DNA from: a virus
DNA: 20,141 bases
Reading direction: 5' to 3' (one strand)
IMG/VR virus record: IMGVR_UViG_3300044713_000048
Coordinates: 1-20,141 of that record
Both the position numbers and the translations under genes were made by a program. The stretch's first letter is position 1; each line of letters starts with the position of its first letter. Of this stretch, positions 6,259 through 11,295 are shown piece after piece. The notes beneath the pieces are model-generated. The model saw nothing but the letters and a program-made list of their open reading frames with translations, did no database searches and had not been told where the DNA came from.

Positions 6259-6626
6259 GCGGTTACTTTCATCAAGAGAAACTTGCCCAGAACGGCGGCG
6301 CCGTCTCGGGAACCGAAAAAGCATTCGCGGGTGTCGGCCTGCTCCACCCACGGCGAAACGTGCATGATCGGGCCCTTCCAGCCGATGAGGACGACCGGAG
6401 TGCCGGTCGCCAGGATCCTGTTGCCCTCGACCCACTGACGCTCGGTCGGGGCGAACTTGAAGCCATCGACAATCTTACCCTCGGCCCAGATCCACGGGAG
6501 ACGAGGAAGCTTGATGACAAGGTCGAGCACGCCGACCGCAAATCGATCCTCGAGACGGCGTGCGTAGCCGCCGCGGAGGGCGTTGACCTCCGCGACCAGC
6601 TTCCGCTTGCGAGCGGCCTCGTCCAC
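6255..6626 (-). CDS. VRR-NUC-like PD-(D/E)XK nuclease
   Basis: A 123-residue single-domain protein with the spacing of a small VRR-NUC type nuclease: a basic N-terminal helix (ARKRKL), E26-D27, the strand VGVLDLVIKL with D35, the strand IWAEGK with E49 and K51, the PTERQ segment with Q64, and a last strand TPVVLIGW. The pattern G-x-x-D-L-V ... E-x-K ... Q matches metal-dependent PD-(D/E)XK enzymes, which in phages cut branched or damaged DNA and often pair with an SNF2 helicase, also present in this operon. The start is a GTG directly after the upstream TAA, with AGGCGG about 9 nt before. The catalytic residues are read by eye; substrate is unknown. Confidence 0.78.
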   Translation of the reverse strand: MDEAARKRKLVAEVNALRGGYARRLEDRFAVGVLDLVIKLPRLPWIWAEGKIVDGFKFAPTERQWVEGNRILATGTPVVLIGWKGPIMHVSPWVEQADTRECFFGSRDGAAVLGKFLLMKVTA

Positions 6627-7013
6627 TTACTCAGCCGCCTGGGAGTAACCAACAAGCCCGTAGACGCCCTCCGAGACGCGCTCGATAACGCGGTTCTTCT
6701 GCAGGGCGGCGAGGCCGGTCGATAGCGACCCGGCGGCCAAGCCAGCGTCCTCCAGCCCCTGCTTGAGCTCTTTGGCGCTCAACGGGCCGTTCTGCAGTGA
6801 GGCGATGATCGTGTCGTTGACCTTGGAGCTGCGCATCCTGGTCGGCTTCGATCGGAGTTTGTAGGGCGACTGAGTGTTGTCGCCGACCGACAGCTCCTTG
6901 ACGATCTTGTTGACGTTAACCTGCATCGTGCCAGCGATCGGCCCGATCTTCTCGATCATCTCGATGAAGGTTTCCTTGTTCGGGCATTTAAAAGTCAGTT
7001 CGTACGTGTTCAT
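6627..7013 (-). CDS. winged-helix DNA-binding protein, paralogue of 4249-4629
   Basis: A 128-residue protein. The N-terminal part is a strand and helix (YELTFKCPNKETFIEMIEKIG), followed by a basic linker (KLRSKPTRMRSSKV). The C-terminal winged helix has a first helix VNDTIIASLQNG, a turn PLSAKELKQGLED, a recognition helix SLSTGLAALQKN, and a wing RVIERVSEGVYGL. It has the same architecture and matching key positions as the protein at 4249-4629, most clearly across the recognition helix and wing. AAGGAAAAG precedes the ATG. It follows a coupled small gene (ATGA overlap) and is directly followed by the nuclease gene. Role is inferred as DNA binding or regulation. Confidence 0.8.
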   Translation of the reverse strand: MNTYELTFKCPNKETFIEMIEKIGPIAGTMQVNVNKIVKELSVGDNTQSPYKLRSKPTRMRSSKVNDTIIASLQNGPLSAKELKQGLEDAGLAAGSLSTGLAALQKNRVIERVSEGVYGLVGYSQAAE

Positions 7014-7219
7014 TGCTTTTCCTTGTTCAGCACCTCTAATTGCGAACCATAGATTTCCAGGGCGCAGCGCATGGCCCGCGACGCCATCTTCAGATGAACC
7101 CCCTGCTTTAGTAGACCATCTGTGTTTCTGACAATCTCTAAATGCTCGATCACGATCTCCAGCACCTCGTCTAGAGTGACGGCGTAAGGGTAGGTTAGAG
7201 CTTCATCAGTTGGGTCCAT
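7010..7219 (-). CDS. small helical hypothetical protein
   Basis: A 69-residue, mostly helical protein: an acidic helix TLDEVLEIVIEHLEIVRN, then a second half with ASRAMRCALEIYGSQLEVLNKE. No family is recognised. The ATG at 7219 overlaps the previous gene by 25 nt, and AGGGA stands before it. Upstream extension to 7705 is an Arg/Pro-rich shadow of the genes at 7195-7760 and is not supported. The stop overlaps the winged-helix ATG as ATGA. Confidence 0.7.
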   Translation of the reverse strand: MDPTDEALTYPYAVTLDEVLEIVIEHLEIVRNTDGLLKQGVHLKMASRAMRCALEIYGSQLEVLNKEKQ

Positions 7220-7599
7220 GCGTCCCTGTGCGCCTCCCCAAGAGTGTGGAACCGGCCGGAAAACACCGCGTCGCGCATCACGGTTTCGAAACGCGACCAG
7301 CCATAATCCGGGATCTTCTTGTATTCGAACAGGACGACCCGGTAAGTGACGCCCTTGTGGGTGATGACGTGGGATCGGTTGCCATTGACGGTCCGGTTCC
7401 AGTTGCTGAGGTCCATGAACGTGTAGCGTTCGTGCTCGGGCGAGGGCCAAAGTCCAGGGTGCCGTTTGTTGGGCGGCGGGGTCCAGGCCGGCTTGAAGCT
7501 GGCCAGCTTGCGCTGCGCCGCGGCGCGGGTCGCCGGATCGCCGCGCTGGTCCTCGGCGATTGCGCGGATCTTCTCGTAGAGGGTTCGGTGATCGGTCAC
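7195..7599 (-). CDS. hypothetical protein with Trp/Tyr-rich core
   Basis: A 134-residue protein. The first 35 residues form a charged helical stretch (YEKIRAIAEDQRGDPATRAAAQRKL) resembling the short repeats seen in many phage early proteins. A Pro/Trp segment follows (TPPPNKRHPGLWPSPEHE), and then a compact alpha/beta region with ITHKGVTYRVVLFEYKK and the ending RFHTLGEAHRDAWTQLMKL. The start is a GTG coupled to the preceding stop (GTGA) with AGGAT upstream. I do not recognise a named family. Confidence 0.72.
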   Translation of the reverse strand: MTDHRTLYEKIRAIAEDQRGDPATRAAAQRKLASFKPAWTPPPNKRHPGLWPSPEHERYTFMDLSNWNRTVNGNRSHVITHKGVTYRVVLFEYKKIPDYGWSRFETVMRDAVFSGRFHTLGEAHRDAWTQLMKL

Positions 7600-7760
7600 T
7601 TCTCAATCCTGGCGTCCTTGATCTGCTCCTTGGCCCGCTTGGCGACTTCCATAAGCTCGCTGGCCAAGTTGAAGGCCTCCACCGGAGTGAGCCAGAGTTC
7701 GCCATGGCCGTAGATCTTGATCTTGCCTTCGACGGCTTCGGTCACCACTGCCTTACTCAC
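7596..7760 (-). CDS. small hypothetical protein (54 aa)
   Basis: A 54-residue frame starting with GTG at 7760 and ending at TGA 7596-7598. It reads MSKAVVTEAVEGK, then strand-like IKIYGHGELWLTP, then a helix EAFNLASELMEVAKRAKEQI. It is supported by a very strong ribosome-binding site (AGGAGGTGG, 3 to 4 nt before the GTG), by an 8-nt overlap with the upstream gene and a GTGA overlap with the downstream one, and by the normal amino acid makeup. The pattern of a short beta strand pair plus an amphipathic helix resembles small phage proteins, but I cannot name the family. Confidence 0.75.
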   Translation of the reverse strand: MSKAVVTEAVEGKIKIYGHGELWLTPVEAFNLASELMEVAKRAKEQIKDARIEK

Positions 7761-7956
7761 CGTCCACCTCCTCGAAGCACAGGCGCCGGATCTCGCAGCC
7801 GCAGCGGCGCGCCATCAGGTTGAGGATCTCGATTGTCCGCTCCTGCCGTTCCTTGGCGCTGATCTCAATGAAGGATGAGATCAGGCTAAGCTGGATCGTT
7901 TCGTACATGACCAGCGCGGTCACCCGAACATAGTTGTCGATGCTCAATGGCGGCAT
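7753..7956 (-). CDS. small helical hypothetical protein
   Basis: A 67-residue protein. It is helical in the middle (VTALVMYETIQLSLISSFIEISAKERQERTIE, seen as two segments) and Cys-containing near the end (C-G-C, then C). The ATG at 7956 is preceded by AAGGGGGAAAT, a G-rich ribosome-binding site whose GGGGG could pair with a CCCCC in the structured leader just upstream. No family is recognised. It is the first gene after an 87-nt gap, so its translation may be controlled by that RNA. Confidence 0.7.
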   Translation of the reverse strand: MPPLSIDNYVRVTALVMYETIQLSLISSFIEISAKERQERTIEILNLMARRCGCEIRRLCFEEVDGE

Positions 7957-7960
7957 ATTT

Positions 7961-8038
7961 CCCCCTTGCGGAGAGGCTCGCCCCCAATCGGGGGTTTGTG
8001 CTTGAGGACAAGCCTCTCCTACCTCCGTCGCTCGGAGG
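7961..8038 (-). promoter_or_regulatory. structured leader RNA with competing hairpins
   Basis: This gap between the SSB-like gene and the 67-residue gene is packed with complementary segments, read on the minus strand. First is CCTCCG / CGGAGG (8038-8033 with 8027-8022). Then an outer 9-bp stem GGAGAGGCT / AGCCTCTCC (8019-8011 with 7978-7970) encloses a small CTTG/CAAG hairpin and a CCCCC/GGGGG hairpin (7994-7990 with 7985-7981). The ribosome-binding site of the next gene contains another GGGGG (7965-7961), so the single CCCCC can pair with either. This suggests a cis-acting control element, or a processing or termination signal; no T tract is present. Confidence 0.5.
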
Positions 8039-8043
8039 GTTCA

Positions 8044-8976
8044 CTAAAACGGAATGTCGTCCTGGTCCTCTTTGGGCGTGTACATGGGCCGCGGCTCTGG
8101 ATTGCGATCGGCGCGGATCGTCTCAGCCTCGCCCTCGAAGTCGGTGACAAACCCGCTCTTGGCGTACTGATCGTAGAGCGCCCGCGCCTCGATCCCTTCC
8201 TGCTCGGTCTGCAGATTGCCGAGATATTGGTAATCGTAGGTGTAGTAGAAGTCGCCGGTCGGCCCGGTCTTGCGCTGGCTGACGATCTTATACCGCTGAT
8301 AGAATTGATCGACCCCCATCGCCCGCGCGGTCGAGATGAAGTTCTGGGTTGGTGCGATGCCGGTGCGGGCGTTGGTGAACACGCAAAGCTGCTTCTTGCC
8401 GTTCGGCAAGTCGATCAGCCACAAGACGTCATAGGTCAGGGTCGCCGCCGGCTTCGAACTCGGATTGTCGTCCTGGCTCGAGCCGAACTTGTGCATCTTG
8501 TTTTCGAAAACGGTGGTTCGAATATGCCACTTGTAGACTTTCGGATTGCCGGGGAAGCGGACCTCGAAGGTCTGGTTGGGGTGGTCCCAATGCATGCCGT
8601 CCGAGGCGGTCGCCAGCGGACCTTTCTGCTCACCGGGGCCGCCGACGCCTTTCGGCGCCCATAGCTGGTAGCTCTTGCGCAGGAAGATCGGCGTGCCGGT
8701 GACCGAGGGGCCGAAGTCCTTGTTCAGGATCGTCATCCAAAAATTGCCGACGCTGGCGCCCGGGGTGCGGTCCATGATTTCGGGGCTTTGCCCGGCCAGG
8801 ATCTTCAGCCGCGGCGGCTTGAGGTCGGACCCGTCAATGTTGCCCATCGACGCGCCGGTCGAGGCCTTGCGCATCCAGTCAGGGACCAATGCGCTCTCTG
8901 TTTTTACGATGTCGTTGCTCACGATGTACATTTCCTTTGAACTGTTCCAGCGATAACGGGGCTTTTCATAGTTCAT
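8044..8976 (-). CDS. probable phage single-stranded DNA-binding protein
   Basis: A 310-residue protein. The strongest clue is its last eight residues, EDQDDIPF, which closely match the acidic SSB C-terminal tail (bacterial SSB ends DDDIPF) used to recruit replication and repair partners. The N-terminal region has the pattern LVPDWMRK ... KPPRLKILAGQSPEIMD seen in a widespread group of phage proteins near replication genes. The middle is rich in aromatic and basic residues (YKWHIRTTVFENKMHKF, FYYTYDYQYLG), suiting an OB-fold-like nucleic-acid binder, though I cannot prove the fold. The ATG at 8976 sits 1 nt after the preceding stop. A GTG at 8922 with AAAGGA upstream is an alternative start that removes 18 residues. 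Confidence 0.72.
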   Translation of the reverse strand: MNYEKPRYRWNSSKEMYIVSNDIVKTESALVPDWMRKASTGASMGNIDGSDLKPPRLKILAGQSPEIMDRTPGASVGNFWMTILNKDFGPSVTGTPIFLRKSYQLWAPKGVGGPGEQKGPLATASDGMHWDHPNQTFEVRFPGNPKVYKWHIRTTVFENKMHKFGSSQDDNPSSKPAATLTYDVLWLIDLPNGKKQLCVFTNARTGIAPTQNFISTARAMGVDQFYQRYKIVSQRKTGPTGDFYYTYDYQYLGNLQTEQEGIEARALYDQYAKSGFVTDFEGEAETIRADRNPEPRPMYTPKEDQDDIPF

Positions 8977-8977
8977 G

Positions 8978-9466
8978 TCACGCCTTGGTGATGCTGGTGT
9001 AAGGCGTGGAGGAAACTTTGAAGATGTCGCTTGGCAATGACCGTTTGGCTAACGCCTCCTCTTTGGCGAATGCGCCGAGCGTCGCGGCATTGACCGTTTC
9101 GATGATCAGGCTTTGATTGTTGGTGTTGTGCAGCCACTGGAAGGCTGCGGCCTTGTCGAGCATCGAGGCTGACCAACGGTCGTTGATCGACACTCGGCCG
9201 ATATCGTCGATCTTGATCGTCTTGACGCCCTGGTTGCCGAACAGGGTCGGCAGGAGCTCCTGCGAGATTGTGTCGACAAGCGACTGAAGAGCCGACATCT
9301 TGGTCGCCAGCGTCTTGACCGTGTCGCGCAGCTCGGAGAAATATACAACGGCGTCGGGAATATTGGCGTTTTCGATCGCCGTGTTGGCGTCGCGCGTGGC
9401 ACGCTCAAGCAGGGCGTCGAGTTTCTGGCCGGCATAGTTGGCCGCGGTTTCGGTATCGAATTGCAT
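8978..9466 (-). CDS. coiled-coil phage protein, first gene of the leftward operon
   Basis: A 162-residue protein. The N-terminal two-thirds are helical with heptad-like spacing (AGQKLDALLERATRDAN, then SELRDTVKTLATKMSALQSLVDTI). After LLPTLF comes a small ordered region: VKTIKIDDIGRVSIND and RWSASMLDKAAAFQWLHN. The end is NAATLGAFAKEEALAKRSLP, then the Thr/Ser-rich STPYTSITKA. Phage genes of this type often stand next to a single-strand-binding protein, as here (1-nt gap), so it may be a replication or recombination partner; I cannot name the family. AGAAGGA precedes the ATG. It is the first leftward gene after the divergent control region. Confidence 0.72.
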   Translation of the reverse strand: MQFDTETAANYAGQKLDALLERATRDANTAIENANIPDAVVYFSELRDTVKTLATKMSALQSLVDTISQELLPTLFGNQGVKTIKIDDIGRVSINDRWSASMLDKAAAFQWLHNTNNQSLIIETVNAATLGAFAKEEALAKRSLPSDIFKVSSTPYTSITKA

Positions 9467-9558
9467 CTGATCAGTCCTTCTGGTTTAAGACCACACAGGG
9501 GCCTTGCCACCAGAGCTATTCGGACTGTTTGGGACTGTCAAGCGGAAAGAGGGGAAGT
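9467..9558 (-). promoter_or_regulatory. divergent promoter/operator region
   Basis: The 92-bp gap separates the leftward operon (first ATG at 9466) from the rightward gene at 9559. On the minus strand there is a consensus -35 box TTGACA at 9541-9536. The position 17 bp further gives only TAGCTC as -10, a weak match. The plus-strand sequence GGACTGT occurs twice as direct repeats (9522-9528 and 9532-9538), exactly 10 bp apart and lying in the -35 and spacer region. The same GGACTG recurs inverted near the start of the leftward gene (9477-9472). This is what a repressor operator would look like. Confidence 0.5.
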
Positions 9559-9951
9559 ATGTCGATTATCAGCACGCTTGCGTTAATGATCACCGGTTTC
9601 GTCGCCAAACAGCCGGTCAAAGTCGATCCGCGCGATGCCGAAATCGCCCAGCTCAAGACGCAGGTCGATGATCTCCGTAGCGAGCGTGACCGTTGGATGG
9701 ATTTGGCCGAGGCGTGGCGTGGCCGGTACTACGGGTCGGACTCTGCGATGCAGCAGGTCGCCCAGGCCCAGGCGCAAGCGCAGCAACTGATGGCTTATTC
9801 GCAGCAGGCGCAGGCAGCGCAGATGCTGGCACAACAACCGCAATATCAACAAGACGGGCTGATCAATCAGGCGTTTTACAATTGCAATTGCGTTCCGGCG
9901 CGCCACGACATGTTCCTGGGCGCTAACGCCCTTTCAAATCCTCGGGAGTAA
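9559..9951 (+). CDS. Gln/Ala-rich coiled-coil protein with N-terminal membrane segment
   Basis: A 130-residue protein on the plus strand. An N-terminal hydrophobic segment (ISTLALMITGFVA) could be a membrane anchor or signal. A heptad-type helix follows (AEIAQLKTQVDDLRSERDRWMDLAEAW), then a long Gln/Ala run (about 72-107) and a tail with two Cys (NCNCVPARHDMF). AGAGGGG lies 4 nt before the ATG at 9559, better than the upstream TTG. It is the only complete rightward gene here, facing the long operon from the shared 9467-9558 region. Its 3' end overlaps the LuxR-type gene by 29 nt on the opposite strand. Function unknown; membrane tether or virion component are both possible. Confidence 0.78.
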   Translation: MSIISTLALMITGFVAKQPVKVDPRDAEIAQLKTQVDDLRSERDRWMDLAEAWRGRYYGSDSAMQQVAQAQAQAQQLMAYSQQAQAAQMLAQQPQYQQDGLINQAFYNCNCVPARHDMFLGANALSNPRE

Positions 9952-10171
9952 AAAGACCGATCGCGACTGCCAGCGCGGTGGCTTGGGCCAGCGTGGCGCA
10001 ATTGAGCTTGTAGCGCGCATTGTCGAGGTAGGTTTTGACCGAGCCAAACGACATCCCGATAATCAGCGCGGCTTCTGCATAGGTCTTGCCGCGCGCAATC
10101 CATAGCAAGCATTCGCGCTCGCGTGGCGAGAGGTCATTGGCTAGCGCCAAGTCGCGGCCTTTACCGCCCAC
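9923..10171 (-). CDS. stand-alone LuxR/GerE-type helix-turn-helix protein
   Basis: An 82-residue protein that is only a LuxR-type DNA-binding domain. The pattern is complete: LSPRERECLLWIARGKTYAE, AALIIGMSFGSVKTYLDNARYKL, then AQATALAVAIGLF. No receiver or autoinducer domain is attached. Such small HTH proteins in phages are thought to act as transcription factors on phage or host promoters. The start is uncertain: GTG at 10171 is given, but the TTG at 10150, with TAAAGG before it and 10 nt overlap with the previous gene, is also good. It is the last gene of its operon and its end overlaps the rightward gene by 29 nt. Confidence 0.85.
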   Translation of the reverse strand: MGGKGRDLALANDLSPRERECLLWIARGKTYAEAALIIGMSFGSVKTYLDNARYKLNCATLAQATALAVAIGLFTPEDLKGR

Positions 10172-10365
10172 ATCTGCGCCGTCTGCGCCTCGGTGATCGC
10201 CACCGAGTACATGCGCTTGACCTCGGGATCGGCTGTACCTTCGCGCCCGGCATTGCAGACATCGATGAAGTTGGCTGCAGCGACCTTCAGATCGTAAACC
10301 TCGCCGCTGCCGCTCGGGTTGAAGGAAAGCCCAACTGCGCGCGTGCCGAAAGTCAACTCGCTCAC
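10141..10365 (-). CDS. Acb2/Tad1-like protein, candidate anti-CBASS/Thoeris sponge
   Basis: A 74-residue protein resembling the small phage group now often annotated as Acb2/Tad1 domain. The characteristic features are LTFGTRAVGLSFNPSG at the N-terminus, a first helix (GEVYDLKVAAANFIDVC), a loop with GTADPEVKRM, and the final helix SVAITEAQTAQMWAVKAATW. Proven Acb2 and Tad1 members sequester cyclic nucleotide or gcADPR signals and so block CBASS or Thoeris immunity; whether this one does is inference, and I match it from memory of the pattern. The start at 10365 is coupled by ATGA to the previous gene. It precedes the LuxR-type gene in the same operon, with 10 to 31 nt overlap depending on that gene's start. 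Confidence 0.72.
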   Translation of the reverse strand: MSELTFGTRAVGLSFNPSGSGEVYDLKVAAANFIDVCNAGREGTADPEVKRMYSVAITEAQTAQMWAVKAATWR

Positions 10366-10550
10366 ATCGTCCTCCGCCGCTCAGCCTGGGACATCTTACC
10401 CCGCTTGACGCCCTTGGCAGTCGGCTGGTTCGTGCCCTTTTTCAAGCTGCCGCTCTTCTGCAGCGTCGAGGTGCCGATCGCATAGGCGCTCGACGTTCCC
10501 CAGCCCTTCTTTTTCAGTTGCCTGACCGCTTCATCGAGGATCGCTGGCAT
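10362..10550 (-). CDS. small basic phage protein
   Basis: A 62-residue, strongly basic protein: a helix ILDEAVRQLKKKGWGTSSAYAIGTSTLQKSG (seen as two parts), then a Lys/Arg-rich tail with LKKGTNQPTAKGVKRGKMS. This layout, with S-x-A-Y-A-I-x-T-x-x-L-Q-K-S-G followed by L-K-K-G-T, is widespread in tailed phages; its role is not known, but its charge suits nucleic-acid binding or packaging. AAGGAG lies 7 nt before the ATG, a strong site. ATGA links it to the Acb2-like gene. Confidence 0.8.
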   Translation of the reverse strand: MPAILDEAVRQLKKKGWGTSSAYAIGTSTLQKSGSLKKGTNQPTAKGVKRGKMSQAERRRTM

Positions 10551-10729
10551 GGATTGCTCCTTGGCAAAACGACATAGCTATGCCACGCGCGGGTGGTGTG
10601 CCGCCGGGCGGCCATCAGCACCAGCGGCTCGCGATGACTGAGCCACCAAACCAGATCGGGCGGTCCAGGCGGCTCGGGCAGTTCTGGCAACCACGCATCG
10701 GCCTCCGTTGGGAACAGGCGCTCGATCAT
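10514..10729 (-). CDS. small Pro/Trp-containing hypothetical protein
   Basis: A 71-residue protein starting at the ATG at 10729, coupled by ATGA to the Ig-domain gene. It is acidic and Pro-rich first (TEADAWLPELPEPPGPPD), followed by a compact stretch, LVWWLSHREPLVLMAARR and HSYVVLPRSNPC. The last 37 nt overlap the next gene. The longer frame to 10927 is an Arg-rich shadow. I do not recognise a family; Trp and Pro patterns could mark a protein-interaction peptide. Confidence 0.65.
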   Translation of the reverse strand: MIERLFPTEADAWLPELPEPPGPPDLVWWLSHREPLVLMAARRHTTRAWHSYVVLPRSNPCQRSSMKRSGN

Positions 10730-11295
10730 CCAAGCGCGGTGACGATGACGCTGTTCGAAGCCTGCGACGTTGAGCCTGCGCCATTGACCGCGGTCACCAG
10801 ACAATTGACCTCGCCGGCCGTCACGTCGGCCGCGACGATGGTGTAGGACGCCGCAGTCGCCCCGGCGATCGCCGTCGCCGCGCCGCGTCGCCACTGATAG
10901 GTGTACGAAGTCGGGTGATTGAGCCAATTGCCGTTGGTGACCGTCAGCACGCTATTGAGCGCCGCGGTTCCCGGGATGAACGGCGCATCGACGTTGACCG
11001 GCGGCACGGCGTTGCCGAGCAGTTCGTTGATCTCGTCGGCCATCGCAGTGTTACTGAGATTGCCGGCCTTGCCGATGTTGATGATCCGCAGCATTTCGTT
11101 GGTGAACGGCGTCTGCCCGGCGATGCCGGGGATCAGACCGACTGCGGGAGTCTGCATGGTTTTGTCGTAAGTGGTCGGATCAGCGTCGAGCGCAGTGATG
11201 ATCGCTTGCACCTCGGCCGCCAGATTGGGGTAGGCCCAATATTGCGCCATGATCAGGCTGATTTTGCCCTGGAAGGTGACCGGATCCATGCTCAT
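10726..11295 (-). CDS. Ig-like domain protein, possibly virion decoration
   Basis: A 189-residue protein in two parts. Residues 1-100 are helical with conserved-looking segments (ISLIMAQYWAYPNLAAEV, MLRIINIGKAGNLS). The C-terminal 85 residues have an Ig-like/adhesin pattern: a PFIPGTAALNSVLTVTNG start, then YTYQWRRG, then ASYTIVAADVTAGEVNCLVTAVN, ending SNSVIVTA, that is, alternating short strands with the W typical of the Ig core. Phage Ig-like domains commonly decorate capsid or tail proteins and may bind cell-surface sugars. AGAAGGGA stands before the ATG. It lies next to Pro-rich genes in what is otherwise a replication cluster. Confidence 0.78.
   Translation of the reverse strand: MSMDPVTFQGKISLIMAQYWAYPNLAAEVQAIITALDADPTTYDKTMQTPAVGLIPGIAGQTPFTNEMLRIINIGKAGNLSNTAMADEINELLGNAVPPVNVDAPFIPGTAALNSVLTVTNGNWLNHPTSYTYQWRRGAATAIAGATAASYTIVAADVTAGEVNCLVTAVNGAGSTSQASNSVIVTALG

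Noticed and set aside
7010-7705. Long upstream extension of the 69-residue gene to 7705
   Set aside because: The added part is Arg/Pro-rich and overlaps two well supported genes (7195-7599 and 7596-7760); the ATG at 7219 is enough.
10730-10927. Extension of the 71-residue gene (10514-10729) upstream to 10927
   Set aside because: It would run antisense-like in frame through the Ig-domain gene with Arg/Gly-rich sequence; the ATGA overlap at 10729 fits the operon style.
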